Source: Bacteroidaceae bacterium (lineage in GTDB: Bacteria; Bacteroidota; Bacteroidia; Bacteroidales; Bacteroidaceae). From it: a DNA stretch of 64,000 nucleotides. Positions 51,776 through 62,336 of the stretch are shown here, one piece after another. Position 1 is the first letter of the stretch, and each line of letters opens with the position of its first letter. Below the pieces are notes generated by a model. That model did not search any database and had not been told where the DNA came from. It worked only from the letters and a program-made list of their open reading frames with translations. The stretch spans positions 62,001 to 126,000 of the forward strand of contig JAFTNZ010000021.1 of NCBI GenBank assembly GCA_017451645.1, in the 5' to 3' direction. The position numbers were made by a program, and so were the translations under genes.

Positions 51776-54700
51776 TCACCTTGTCAGCGAGAATTTCATG
51801 CTGATGCCAAAGTCGGTGCTTGTCACGGGATAGGCCGAAGCTGAGACAAGCGGCTTGTTGCGTTGCATGTCGTAGTAAGCGCTCATGGTAAGCAGGCGGC
51901 TTACGGTATAGTCTGCGGTGAAGGATACCTTCAGAGCTTGATTACCGCTGGTTGCCTGCGTGGTAACGGCTTGTATATCACGGCAGAGTGCACTCTGTTC
52001 GCGCCACGAGATGTCGGCTCTCAGATTGAGATCGTTGCTTACGGCTCCCCGTCTGCCTTTTGTTGCAGTGGAATTGTTGTTACCCCGTCGTTTGCGTCCG
52101 CCGTTTCCGCCGAAGAGTTTGAAGTCTGTTATCTTGTAGCCGAGTCCTACCACGATGTCATTGGATGTGGTCTCTACGATTTGGTTTGCAGCCATACTCA
52201 AGTTCAACACACGTGTTTTTCTGAGTTCCACTTTGGCTGAGAGGTTGTTCTGCAATGTCACGTCCAGTCCGATGAGTGGTGAAAATGACTCGTTGATGCT
52301 GACGGTACTCACATCGTACATACTGCTGGGGACTGGATTTCCCGTTTGGGTATCCTCGATGAATCCGCGTTCGCCCATCACGGAGCAGAAACTCTGGTAG
52401 GTATTGAATGATCCGACGGAGTAGATGCTTTTGTATGCATGGCTCAGGGTGACGCTCTTGAAGTGTTCGCTGAACCAGGGCAATTTGCCCAAACCTGCAT
52501 ACTTGATGGTCCAGTTGGGCATCATCTTCAGCAGTGATGGGAAAATGTCGAGTACGGTGCTTCCTGCATCTCCACCCGTGTAAGCGGCAAGGAAGGCCGG
52601 TATCATTACGTCGGGCGAATATTTGTCAACGCTACCGTTGGCCGGGTCATAAGCCTGGCCGGCCAAAGACGTTCCGGTGGGATAGACTGTGCCTGCATAC
52701 TTGTTCTCTACCCGTTGGCGTACCACCTCCAGATTCCTGATAAATTTGTCGAACGTACGTGAAGAATAACCGTTGTCGGCATTGCCGGTGGAACCGAAAG
52801 CCGATCCGATAGTGATGACGGTCATCGAGAAGTTTCCACTTTGGGTCTCGGGCATGCCGGCATACATGTATTGGATGCTTTTTGAACGGTTCATTGTGCG
52901 GCTGGCATTGAGGTCAATCTTGAATTCCCGGAACGGCTCCAATGTAAACTTCAGCTGCAAGTCTTCCATTGCATTGCTTGTAGCCGGTGTGGCCACTCCT
53001 CCGGATGACATCAGCCAACCGCGCTCAGAGGCCCGCTGCAGATAACTGTCATCCTGCAGACCGAAGGCAAAGTCCAATCCGGGTGCAAAGATTCCCCCAT
53101 TCTTTCCTTGACCGAATGCATCTCCGACCGAAGGGATGAAACCTGGAACAGACATGGCATATGTGTTGCGGTAACTGATGGAGAAGTTCCGCAGCATCAT
53201 GGCTCCGCGGGCTATCACCTGAGCTGTCTTATACCATTTTTGTTCCTCTGCTTTGGGGCCGGGAGCAATGGTCAGTTTGATTTTCACTGTGTCGAGGTTT
53301 CGGATGATGATTTTGTTTTCGCCATCAATCTTGTATTTGATGGGATAGCGTTTGCCGTCGGTTGTGATGGCCGTCACTCTCGGTCGTTTGCTCTTCTGTG
53401 AATGAGTGACGGTAACTGTGGTGTCGGCTCTCAGTTGTATTTCTTTGGTGAAGGTTTTCTTTTTCTTCTCCACTTCAGCTCTTCGTTCTGCTTGTTTCTT
53501 TTGGTTTTTCCGTACATTCTTGGGTGCTGGCTTCTTGTTGGAGGCGGCAAACCGTTTGTTCGTCTCTTTCAGGAATGGCACCTTATTATAAAGGTTCTCC
53601 ATATTGAACCGTCCGTTCACATTGATGGAGCGTTGGTTGGCTATGGTATTACCCAGTGAAGTCCCGTCGTCCAATGTTGTTCCCCGGTTCCAAGTGTAAG
53701 AAGAGTTGAAACTGGCATCGGCGGTAATCCAGTCAAGTGCAGGAATTTTAGAGAGTGGTGGCTGGTAGGATGCCGAGAAGGTCTGTTGGTAGTCCATGGG
53801 GCGTCCCAAACGCAACAGGCTTTGTCTGACGGAGTCTTTCCATGCAGTATAATGGTCGGGATAGAGGTCTTTGTTTACCGGCCCATAGGGCTCTTCTATC
53901 TCAGCATGTGTAGCCGAGGTGTAGTTGAGCTTGAGATTCTTGGTCAGATCCCAGCGGATGGCCAGTTCACGATTCCAAAGAAATTGTTGCGAGTAATTGA
54001 CGGGCAGGCTTGTCTGTACATCCAGATTCTCCATGTCGCGTTCTTGCAGTTCGTAATAGTGTCGGCTCATGTTCGAATTGAACGAAATGCTTTGCGGCAG
54101 CCAGTTGAATCCGAAGTCCTTTACTACTTGCAACCATTTTGATTTGCTCTTTATCTTCTTGAATGGTTCTAAAGGCTTGTACACGGGGGCATAGCTGTAG
54201 TTGAGGCCCAACTTCCAGTCCAGTTCCGTTTCGTAGGCAGTGGTTTCCCCGCTATTCTCTTTTTTGCTATAGGAGTAGCTTACTGAGAAGTTGGCCGGAT
54301 CGTAAGGCATTGGTTTCTTGCTCGCTATGTTCACTCTGGCATTGCTGACGCTGAAGTTACGGTAGGTGGTAACGGTTTCAGCAATATTGCGTATGGAGTC
54401 CTGCTCATGGTCGTTGGCCGCATCGAGTGCATCCTCCAATAACATATCGTTGTCCAACGGGTTGTATTTCGGCGATAGTTTCTCTTTTGTGTATGAAAAA
54501 TAGATGGGCAGGCTGACTTTGGCTTTCTCGGGGAAGAAACGGCCCAATTCGAAATTGGTGGTGACAGCATACTGGTAGTAGTTCTCCATACGCCGTTCGC
54601 TGACGCTCTCTTCCAGTCCGCCGAAACCTGCGGTTTCCACGTGTCCTGTCAGATTAAGGCTTCCCAAATCCGAGAGTTGTACATTGAAGTTTCCTTGTGC

Positions 54701-57700
54701 AGCCCATCCGCCATCATTTTCAGGCTCTTTCAGTCGTAATTCGTTTACCCATACCTCTACCGACTTTTTGGTGCGCGAGTTGTTGCGAACACCTATCATC
54801 ATGGTTTTCACCTCGCCGAGCGATGGGTTACCCATGACGCTTACCTTGTTTTTCGGATTATTTTCGTCGTATTCACTGTAGAGTGTAGTGTAGCTCACAT
54901 TGGAGCCGGCTGTGCCACGTGCCTTGTTGCGTGCCTTTTTTAAGGCAGTGAATACATCGAAGTTAATGTCGAGCATATTCTCTTCCGGCCAGACAGCAGA
55001 GGCAGATGTGCCAGAATATTTGTCATATTTTCCAGGAGGTGTCAGTTTCAGTGGAATTTCATATTCATAGAAATTGTTCTTATAATCCGAGCCGAGGCGA
55101 ATGAAGACGGACACTTCACCGTCTTCCAACCCTGTTACATCGTTGAGCAGTGCGTTGGCATGAGTGTACATTTGCAGGCGCTTGTACTGTCTCAAATCAA
55201 TGGTAGTGTTCTTGTAGATGGCCCGTGCATCACCCGTACCCAAATCGGTAACTTTAATGCAGAGAGCCTGTTCATTGTCCTGTCTCAACTGAGGTTGGCT
55301 GGGATCTACCACACGGCTGATGCCCGGTGGCAACACATAGTTTACCGGCTCGCGGTCGCCGTTCTCTTCGATGTTGACTGATGACACATTCACTGTGCCA
55401 CTGATTGCCGGAGCCTGTGTGCCGTTGTAGAGTGGCTGTTCGTAGGTGCGCCATTCGGAGCGGATGAGGTCGAGCGTGGCAAAGCGGAGTACGATAGGCT
55501 GTTCGAATCCTGTGAGCCACATGCGGATGAATCGGATGGAGCTGGTTCCGCTGATTCCTCCCACAGCTTTCTCGTATTCATCTACAGGGATGCGGAACTG
55601 ATACCAGATAGCCTCCTCCGTTTGTCCATTGCGCAACTTTACGCTGCTTACACGGCGGTCAACGATGTAGCCTCGTCCTACTTGTAAATCTTCGGGACGC
55701 ATGCTGATGTGGTACTGGTAGTATTTCTCATATTCTCCCAACGTATAGTCTTGGTTGATATCTTCAATATCAGGTGTACGCTTGTAGGAAATGTCGTAGC
55801 TTTCGGGAGAGTTTTCCGAAGCAATGGAGTTCCCTTCGGTGTTTGTTATATATTTGTATCTGTCGAGAATGCCCAATTGCAAGTCATCGTAGTCGGAGCC
55901 TCGATAGTAGTGGTAGGTGTCTCCTGCAGGGTCTGCTTCGAAACGGCTGTAGGTCTCAGCAGTCAGTTTCTCCTTCAATGCACTCAGATAGTCGCGGTAA
56001 GTAGGAAACTGTGTCTCTTCCTGACTGTTCAGACCGTTGAGGCCCACATCTTGGCGTGAACGTGCGCCTCCTGTGTTGTCAAAGGCATAGACGATGCTAC
56101 GGTCGGTGGGTACACGTCCCCATATCGTTTCCGTATATCGTGTCGGGTCACCGTCTGCTGGAAGTCCGTTCTCGAAGAACTTTTTACCGTCCTTCAATAC
56201 GTCTTCCGACACTTCACCGAGGTTGATGTAGAGGTCGCCTCCCCGTGGACGTGTATCATTGGTTTCATAGAGGAAAGGGTCGAGCATCCAAAACTCTACG
56301 TATCCGATGTTGGCTGTTTCGAAGTCGCTTGTCTCCAACTTGCGCATCATGCCCGCCCAGCGTTTGGCCGGGTTGTTGAGGCGTCCTTCGGGAGTGAGGT
56401 CGGTGTCGAGGTTGTAAGGCCCTCTCTCATCGGGGTAATATGCCAAGTTGAGTATGTTCAGTGTTGATGACGAATTGTACTCCGCTTCTTTATTGGGATA
56501 AAGTTCCCGCTCATATACTTCGCGCACGTAGTGGTTGGAGAGTTGCTCCAAATCGCTTTTGATGTGGCTGGGGGTGAGTGATGAACTTCGGCGGGTGAAG
56601 AGCGGATCGATGTAGTACCAACTGAGCAGGGCGCGGTTCATACCGTAGTTTACATCGTTTGTCAGAGTCCCTTCTGCGAGGGTAGAGGGGGTACTGGCTA
56701 TCATCCAGCTTTCGGGTTGGCGTATATCGATGCCGTTCTCTGTACTTTCGAAGTCGTCTATATACGAAGCATTGCCTTGCACTCCGCCAGCTTCGCCGGC
56801 GATGAGCTGTGCAAACTCTGCTGTCAGATTGATGGTTGATGGCTGTGTGGCCTCCAGCAGAGGGAGGCGGTCTATCATGTTCGTCAGCCATTGGCTCTCT
56901 TTTTTCCATGCTATGTTGGCTCCCCAAAGAGTGTTTTTGAGGGGCTCGCTACCCATGGCCACTTTAGTGGTCTGTGGTTTTTCGCTCAAGTGCATGATGG
57001 TACCCCCGAACTGGAAGTCGCGGCTCAGGTCGTAGGTGAAGTTCATGCCCAACATGGTCTTCCGTTGCATACTGAAGTTCGTGTTGCTTTCGAGGCTGAC
57101 GCTGACGGCTGTACCTGCATCGATAATGCTTTGATTGATGATGGTAACACGACCTGAACTGTAATCTACGGTATAGTCGCTGTTCTCCACTAGTGTCACT
57201 CCTCCGGCAGTCACTGTCACCGATCCTTGAGGGATGTTCCATGCTCCGAGGTCAATTTCAGAGCCAGAGGTGGCTTGATATTGTCCGGTGAACTTGAACT
57301 TGTCCTTTTCAGCCATTTGTTTGGCTATGGTTTTGGTAGAGTCGTACAGAGCATCGAATACATATTTTTCGGCCAGTGCGTCGTCACCGATAAAACGGCG
57401 CAGATGATCTCCAAAAGGTTCGGCTACGGGGAAGAATATGCGTCCGTTTTGTGCCGTCACAGTGTAGCCTTCCACGAAGTCGAAGAATCCATTGGGACGG
57501 GTCTGTTGGTTGTCGTCCAGTCGATCCAGATTCATGGCGCGCAGCAGGGTGGTTTCCTTCAAGAGCGGTTCGGGGATGTAGCTTAACCATACACCGGCAG
57601 TGTCACTTTGGTATTTGATGTCGAGGCGGAACTTACTCTTTTGCACACTGGTAGCTCCCAATGCATATACGTTTTTCATCATCAGATCCCAAGTGCCGGC

Positions 57701-59227
57701 TTGTGGTGAGTTGGCTGTGCTTTTCAGCAACTTCACATAGAGTGCTTTCTTTGTGTCGCTAATGTCTGAAGCAAATTCGCCTACTTGGTAGCGTGTACCT
57801 CCGAGTGTGTATTCATAAGCAATGGCCAACACGTCATCGGTCTGCAGGGTTTGCTTGAGGCTGACGAAGCCGACGGCCTTATTGATGGTGTATTCATTGG
57901 CACTCAGCAACCGGGCATTTTCTATCTTTTCGTAGTCCACACTGCCGGCAAATCCGGGGATGGCATCAAGCACGTTGGTGGCCTGTGTGATGTCGCGTGC
58001 TGTAGCATATTCGCCCACCATGCTCTGGTAGAGGGTGTTGGCATTATTCCGCGGGTTCTCTCCTCCCCCGTTGTTGGTCCAAAGGGTATTGGCCGTGTGT
58101 GTGCCTTCACCGAGGTCTGTCAGGGCGATAATATTGCGTGGGTTGTCGTAGCTGCTATTCTTGTTTGTAACCCAAATTTCCACGCGGGTGATGTTGATGC
58201 CGCTCGTTACGTTGGGTAGCGTGGCCATGTGCCGGTCGTAGTTGTCGCGGAAATAGTGGCTGAGGAAGAAGTGTCTGTTTTCATCGTAGTTGGCTGCGTT
58301 CAACTCGAAATCAGTGAGTTGCGCACCTCCTTTTGATGAGACGGTTTTCGAAGAAGATTCCTTCTGCGATACCACTGTCTGCAATTTCAGTTTTCCGAAC
58401 TGGAGGTCTGCTCTGACACCAAAGAGCGAAGTGGCTCCACGGATAAGTGATGAGTTGGTGGGCATGCTCACATTTCCCGCTTCCAGTAATTGGATGATTT
58501 CGTCTTCCTTACCACCGTAGCTTAACTTTAGCTTTTGGGCATCGAAGTCGAAGGTCGCGTCCGTGTTATAGTTCATGTTGAGTGTCATCTTGTCGCCCAC
58601 TTTACCGGTGATGCTAAGGTTGACCTTCTCATCAAAGTCGAATCCGAAAGTTTTGCGTTGTCTTTCAGGCAGACTGGGATTCTCGGTGTTTTTCATTTTT
58701 GCACCGAACTTTAGCTCGGCTGATCCTTGTGTCTTTATCTGTACTCCTCCGGGACCGAATATCTTCTCTGCCGGTCCAAGGTCGAAGTGCATATCTGTAA
58801 AATCAAACTTTTCTTTGCCTGCTTTTTCGAACTCTTCCAGATTCCGGGCTCGGTAGAAGGCATCCATTGATTGTTTCATGCTCCAGGTGGTGTATTCCTC
58901 GGGAGACATGCTCACAGGTGTGCTGATGTATTGCCCATTCATCTTTGAGCCGATGAGATAGCGCCCTGTTTGTTCGTCGTATTCTGCTGTCTGCTCAATG
59001 TTCTCAGGGTCGCGAAGGTCTGCCGTTCCGCTTTCGGTCTCCGTCTCGTTCATGGGCGAAGTCCGCTTCACGGAGTAGCGTGCCTTGCGCACCGTGTCTG
59101 TAGGTTCTTCAGGAGTCTGCACCTCTTCCCATAAGGCCGTCAGAGGGCTGCTACCGCTGATGGCAGCGGCAGCCTGCAGACCCGTTACAGCCAGCAGCAT
59201 CAAATATATGAGGTGTTTTTTTTTCAT
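51776..59227 (-). CDS. sprA: Type IX secretion translocon protein SprA
   Basis: A 2483-residue outer-membrane protein, matching the size of SprA, the giant 36-strand beta-barrel pore of the type IX secretion system. It has a signal peptide (MKKKHLIYLMLLAVTGLQ) and characteristic blocks (FGFDFDEKVNLSITGKVGDK, NMNYNTDATFDFDAQKLKLSYGG, GGVQGNASYIDDFESTE, ISFNSNMSRHYYELQER). The barrel end is TDFGISMKFSLTR. The longest frame begins with GTG 59257; I chose ATG 59227 because it starts the signal peptide directly and avoids overlap with ruvA. Position next to ruvA is the same as in Flavobacterium. It should export surface proteins such as those with sorting tails in this window. Confidence 0.93.
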   Translation of the reverse strand: MKKKHLIYLMLLAVTGLQAAAAISGSSPLTALWEEVQTPEEPTDTVRKARYSVKRTSPMNETETESGTADLRDPENIEQTAEYDEQTGRYLIGSKMNGQYISTPVSMSPEEYTTWSMKQSMDAFYRARNLEEFEKAGKEKFDFTDMHFDLGPAEKIFGPGGVQIKTQGSAELKFGAKMKNTENPSLPERQRKTFGFDFDEKVNLSITGKVGDKMTLNMNYNTDATFDFDAQKLKLSYGGKEDEIIQLLEAGNVSMPTNSSLIRGATSLFGVRADLQFGKLKLQTVVSQKESSSKTVSSKGGAQLTDFELNAANYDENRHFFLSHYFRDNYDRHMATLPNVTSGINITRVEIWVTNKNSSYDNPRNIIALTDLGEGTHTANTLWTNNGGGENPRNNANTLYQSMVGEYATARDITQATNVLDAIPGFAGSVDYEKIENARLLSANEYTINKAVGFVSLKQTLQTDDVLAIAYEYTLGGTRYQVGEFASDISDTKKALYVKLLKSTANSPQAGTWDLMMKNVYALGATSVQKSKFRLDIKYQSDTAGVWLSYIPEPLLKETTLLRAMNLDRLDDNQQTRPNGFFDFVEGYTVTAQNGRIFFPVAEPFGDHLRRFIGDDALAEKYVFDALYDSTKTIAKQMAEKDKFKFTGQYQATSGSEIDLGAWNIPQGSVTVTAGGVTLVENSDYTVDYSSGRVTIINQSIIDAGTAVSVSLESNTNFSMQRKTMLGMNFTYDLSRDFQFGGTIMHLSEKPQTTKVAMGSEPLKNTLWGANIAWKKESQWLTNMIDRLPLLEATQPSTINLTAEFAQLIAGEAGGVQGNASYIDDFESTENGIDIRQPESWMIASTPSTLAEGTLTNDVNYGMNRALLSWYYIDPLFTRRSSSLTPSHIKSDLEQLSNHYVREVYERELYPNKEAEYNSSSTLNILNLAYYPDERGPYNLDTDLTPEGRLNNPAKRWAGMMRKLETSDFETANIGYVEFWMLDPFLYETNDTRPRGGDLYINLGEVSEDVLKDGKKFFENGLPADGDPTRYTETIWGRVPTDRSIVYAFDNTGGARSRQDVGLNGLNSQEETQFPTYRDYLSALKEKLTAETYSRFEADPAGDTYHYYRGSDYDDLQLGILDRYKYITNTEGNSIASENSPESYDISYKRTPDIEDINQDYTLGEYEKYYQYHISMRPEDLQVGRGYIVDRRVSSVKLRNGQTEEAIWYQFRIPVDEYEKAVGGISGTSSIRFIRMWLTGFEQPIVLRFATLDLIRSEWRTYEQPLYNGTQAPAISGTVNVSSVNIEENGDREPVNYVLPPGISRVVDPSQPQLRQDNEQALCIKVTDLGTGDARAIYKNTTIDLRQYKRLQMYTHANALLNDVTGLEDGEVSVFIRLGSDYKNNFYEYEIPLKLTPPGKYDKYSGTSASAVWPEENMLDINFDVFTALKKARNKARGTAGSNVSYTTLYSEYDENNPKNKVSVMGNPSLGEVKTMMIGVRNNSRTKKSVEVWVNELRLKEPENDGGWAAQGNFNVQLSDLGSLNLTGHVETAGFGGLEESVSERRMENYYQYAVTTNFELGRFFPEKAKVSLPIYFSYTKEKLSPKYNPLDNDMLLEDALDAANDHEQDSIRNIAETVTTYRNFSVSNARVNIASKKPMPYDPANFSVSYSYSKKENSGETTAYETELDWKLGLNYSYAPVYKPLEPFKKIKSKSKWLQVVKDFGFNWLPQSISFNSNMSRHYYELQERDMENLDVQTSLPVNYSQQFLWNRELAIRWDLTKNLKLNYTSATHAEIEEPYGPVNKDLYPDHYTAWKDSVRQSLLRLGRPMDYQQTFSASYQPPLSKIPALDWITADASFNSSYTWNRGTTLDDGTSLGNTIANQRSINVNGRFNMENLYNKVPFLKETNKRFAASNKKPAPKNVRKNQKKQAERRAEVEKKKKTFTKEIQLRADTTVTVTHSQKSKRPRVTAITTDGKRYPIKYKIDGENKIIIRNLDTVKIKLTIAPGPKAEEQKWYKTAQVIARGAMMLRNFSISYRNTYAMSVPGFIPSVGDAFGQGKNGGIFAPGLDFAFGLQDDSYLQRASERGWLMSSGGVATPATSNAMEDLQLKFTLEPFREFKIDLNASRTMNRSKSIQYMYAGMPETQSGNFSMTVITIGSAFGSTGNADNGYSSRTFDKFIRNLEVVRQRVENKYAGTVYPTGTSLAGQAYDPANGSVDKYSPDVMIPAFLAAYTGGDAGSTVLDIFPSLLKMMPNWTIKYAGLGKLPWFSEHFKSVTLSHAYKSIYSVGSFNTYQSFCSVMGERGFIEDTQTGNPVPSSMYDVSTVSINESFSPLIGLDVTLQNNLSAKVELRKTRVLNLSMAANQIVETTSNDIVVGLGYKITDFKLFGGNGGRKRRGNNNSTATKGRRGAVSNDLNLRADISWREQSALCRDIQAVTTQATSGNQALKVSFTADYTVSRLLTMSAYYDMQRNKPLVSASAYPVTSTDFGISMKFSLTR

Positions 59228-59253
59228 TTGGATACAAACCTTCAAATTTTCTC

Positions 59254-59859
59254 TCACAGTCTCTTCAGTGCCAGTTTGATTACCTTCTCTACTGTGGCTG
59301 TCGGCTCCTCTTTGAGAATGGCTGTCACAACCTTATGCGATGCAGCAACAGCGAAGCCCAGCATGGTGAGTGCGCTTACGGCCTCTTCCACGATGGCAGT
59401 GTCAGCAGTGGAGGCCCCGACCGGTGTCGCACCGGCAGTCGCACCGGCTAATCCGGTAAGAGCTATTTTGTCCTTCAAATCAACAATGATGCGTTGTGCC
59501 GTTTTTAGCCCGATGCCTTTCACCGTCTTCAGCAGTTTGTCGTTGCCAGTGCTGATGACTTCGCAAAGTTCGGTAGGGCTGAGTGCCGAGAGAATCATGC
59601 GTGCGGTATTTCCTCCGATGCCACTTACGGTGATGAGCTGTGTGAAGAGTTCACGTTCCTCGCGCGTGGCAAATCCAAAGAGCACCCAAGCATCTTCGCG
59701 GATTGATTCATAGACATGCAGTTTCACTTGATTCTTGCCTTGTATGGCCGAGTAGGTGTTCAGTGAAATGTTGAGCAGGTAGGCCACTCCTCCGGCTGTT
59801 TCTAAAGTGACAGTGGCTGGTGTGATTTCTGTGATTTCTCCTTTGATGTATGCAATCAT
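59254..59859 (-). CDS. ruvA: Holliday junction branch-migration protein RuvA
   Basis: A 201-residue DNA-binding subunit of the RuvAB branch-migration motor. The N-terminal OB fold ([17 protein letters not shown]), the helix-hairpin-helix pair ([16 protein letters not shown] and [22 protein letters not shown]) and the C-terminal RuvB-binding domain ([12 protein letters not shown]) are all present. The frame extends upstream to 59916, but homologues begin at MIAYIKG, so ATG 59859 is the start. sprA follows about 26 bp later. Confidence 0.96.
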   Translation of the reverse strand: MIAYIKGEITEITPATVTLETAGGVAYLLNISLNTYSAIQGKNQVKLHVYESIREDAWVLFGFATREERELFTQLITVSGIGGNTARMILSALSPTELCEVISTGNDKLLKTVKGIGLKTAQRIIVDLKDKIALTGLAGATAGATPVGASTADTAIVEEAVSALTMLGFAVAASHKVVTAILKEEPTATVEKVIKLALKRL

Positions 59860-60103
59860 ATGTTCTCTCTCTCTGATTTGTCTTCTATGTGGGAGGCTTT
59901 TCTTTCCCCTTATCAAGATTTGAAACGCAGGAAATGATATTATATTGTATTATACCTTAATTAAAATCGACGGAACGGAAACCGTTAACAGACACGACTC
60001 GGCCTGTCAGACTAAAAATAGGGTTTGATTCAGTCAGCCTCGGCTACGAATAATTAATACGGAAATCAGTCAACATAAATCCTTAACTGGCACAAACTTT
60101 TTG

Positions 60104-60227
60104 GAAGAACACCTGAATATTCTTTGTCCCAAGGTTTGGTTTAGTTATCCCAAGGTTTGGTTTAGTTATCCTAAAGCTTGATTTAGTTATCCCAAGCTTT
60201 GGGATAAAGAATGTTCAGGTGTTCTTC
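60104..60227. repeat. 21-bp tandem repeat enclosed by 29-bp inverted arms
   Basis: Arms 60104-60132 and 60199-60227 match at 27 of 29 positions (both differences allow G:U pairs). Between them are 21-bp units at 60128, 60149 and 60170 with a partial fourth at 60191; the unit is CCCAAGGTTTGGTTTAGTTAT. The last unit contains the palindrome CCCAA-GCT-TTGGG. Confidence 0.85.
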
Positions 60228-60451
60228 AGAGAATCACTTGCGGTTTTGGCATTAATGTCTCCCTGTCCGTATCATTTTGCTTGGTTGTTTTTGTAATGTA
60301 ATGGCAATGTTTCTTCCGCAAGTGTGAAGTAGGCCTGAAAAGTCCTCAGGAATAGGGCGTAGCTGCCGGATGTCCTGTTGGAAAAATGTCAAAAAGTGTA
60401 CCTTGGCGGATGATTCTCTGTCATTTGTTTCGTTTTTCCATAGTAAATGAT

Positions 60452-60459
60452 TACTTTTG
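60452..60459 (+). promoter_or_regulatory. Candidate promoter of sppA-lpxK-punA
   Basis: TACTTTTG fits the -7 consensus, 37 bp before the sppA start. TTTG at 60424-60427 is present but with a 24-bp gap. Confidence 0.5.
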
Positions 60460-60495
60460 CACATTGTTTAATTTAAAAGTATTATAGAGAGAAAC

Positions 60496-62277
60496 ATGAA
60501 AGAATTCTTGAAGTACACTCTTGCCACAGTTGTGGGAATTGTGTTGGTGAGCGTCTTGTGCACTCTGTTGGGACTTGTCAGCCTGTTTGGTATTGTGGCA
60601 GCTTCTGAACAGGAGGTGCCAGTCAAACCAAACTCCATCTTTACACTGACGTTTGACGCGGCCGTTGAAGAGCGGGCTGTACCTAATCCTTTTGCCGCAG
60701 TGATGGGGGAAGAAGCTGAAGCAATAGGGCTTGATGATGTGTTGGGCAGTATCAAGAAAGCCAAGGAAAATGAAAATATATGTGGCATTTATCTTGAAAC
60801 AGGCAATTTCCCGGGAGCAGAGCCTGCCACATTGGAGGCAATCCGTCGGGCATTGGTGGATTTCAAGGAGAGCGGTAAGTTTATTGTGGCTTACGGTGAC
60901 ATGTATACACAAGGAGAATATTATCTGTGCAGTGTGGCCGACAAGGTGATTCTCAATCCACAGGGAGCCGTTGCTTGGACGGGACTCAGTGCACAGCCCG
61001 TTTTTCTGAAAGGACTTTTTGACAAGTTGGGAGTCAAAATGCAAATCTTTAAAGTCGGCACCTATAAATCGGCTGTGGAGCCTTTTGTGAATACCTCCAT
61101 GAGTGAAGCTAACCGCGAACAGACTTCAGCTTATCTCCATTCCATTTGGGGGCAGATTATTGCAGACGTTGCAGCTTCGCGCAGCATATCTGCTGATTCG
61201 TTGAATGCTTATGCTGACCTTATGATGGCTACCGGACCTGCTGAAGAGTTTGTCCGTTGTGGGATGGTGGACACACTCCTTTATATGGACGGAGTGAAGA
61301 GCTATCTCAAACAGTTGACAGGAACGGATGAGGACGATGCTTTGAATACCTTGGCACTCAGCGATATGATAAATGTGAAACGCAATGTCCCCAAGGATAA
61401 AAGTGGCAATGTCGTAGCCGTATATTATGCTGTGGGTGAGATTACTGACCAACCTGCACAGGCTATGCCTGGTGGGGAAGAAGGTATTGTGGGTGGAAAG
61501 GTGATTACGGATCTCAGCCGGTTGCGTGAAGATGACGATGTGAAAGCCGTTGTGTTGCGTGTCAATTCACCGGGAGGTAGTGCTTTTGCTTCAGAACAGA
61601 TTTGGAACGAAGTGGTGAAACTGAAAGCTAAGAAACCTGTTATTGTCTCTATGGGAGGCATGGCAGCATCGGGTGGATATTATATCTCATGTGCCGCCGA
61701 CAGTATCTTTGCTGAGCCGACCACTTTGACCGGTTCTATCGGAATTTTCGGTATGATGCCGGATATGCAAGGACTGCTGACTGACAAACTGGGGTTGGCC
61801 TTTGACGTGGTGAATACCAACCGCTACAGCGATCTGGGCAATGCTACACGTCCCATGACTGAAGGGGAGAAACAGTTGATACAGGCTTCTGTAGAGCGTG
61901 GATATGGCCTTTTTGTCAAGCGTTGTGCCGATGGACGTGGGGTGAGTGAAGAACAGATCCGTCAGGTAGCAGAAGGTCGTGTATGGACAGGGGCTATGGC
62001 ACAGGAACGTGGCTTGGTAGATTGTCTTGGAGGTATTGATGATGCCATCGCTGCTGCTGCAAATAAAGCGGGTGTGGAGAATTACACAGTGTTGGCTTAC
62101 CCTGCGCAGGCAAGTTTCTTCGATAATCTGCTCAGTCAGGGTAAAGACAATTATATTAATGCTAAATTGAGAACTTCAGCGGGAGAATACTATGGCATCA
62201 TCCGCTGTTTGAACAGCCTGAAAGAGATGACGCCCTTGCAGGCACGCATAGAGGCAGATCCGAACATCCGGCTTTAA
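60496..62277 (+). CDS. sppA: Signal peptide peptidase SppA, long form
   Basis: A 593-residue membrane-bound serine protease of the 67K type that degrades leftover signal peptides. One N-terminal membrane segment (about 7-33). The catalytic dyad of the duplicated form is visible: Lys191 in FKVGTYKSAVEPF and Ser392 in MGGMAASGGYYIS, close to Lys209/Ser409 of the E. coli enzyme. Both protease halves are complete. It heads a rightward group with lpxK and punA. Confidence 0.95.
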   Translation: MKEFLKYTLATVVGIVLVSVLCTLLGLVSLFGIVAASEQEVPVKPNSIFTLTFDAAVEERAVPNPFAAVMGEEAEAIGLDDVLGSIKKAKENENICGIYLETGNFPGAEPATLEAIRRALVDFKESGKFIVAYGDMYTQGEYYLCSVADKVILNPQGAVAWTGLSAQPVFLKGLFDKLGVKMQIFKVGTYKSAVEPFVNTSMSEANREQTSAYLHSIWGQIIADVAASRSISADSLNAYADLMMATGPAEEFVRCGMVDTLLYMDGVKSYLKQLTGTDEDDALNTLALSDMINVKRNVPKDKSGNVVAVYYAVGEITDQPAQAMPGGEEGIVGGKVITDLSRLREDDDVKAVVLRVNSPGGSAFASEQIWNEVVKLKAKKPVIVSMGGMAASGGYYISCAADSIFAEPTTLTGSIGIFGMMPDMQGLLTDKLGLAFDVVNTNRYSDLGNATRPMTEGEKQLIQASVERGYGLFVKRCADGRGVSEEQIRQVAEGRVWTGAMAQERGLVDCLGGIDDAIAAAANKAGVENYTVLAYPAQASFFDNLLSQGKDNYINAKLRTSAGEYYGIIRCLNSLKEMTPLQARIEADPNIRL

Positions 62278-62336
62278 TCAGGTGGTTATCTGCAGGAAAT
62301 CGCCTTGGTGTTTGAAACAAAGAATAAGTTTTGTGT

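Larger units (their letters stand above)
59860..60495. other. Intergenic region between ruvA and sppA
   Basis: No gene is supported here. It holds a repeat array at 60104-60227 and an sppA promoter near 60452. No -7 element could be found for the leftward ruvA operon. Confidence 0.6.
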
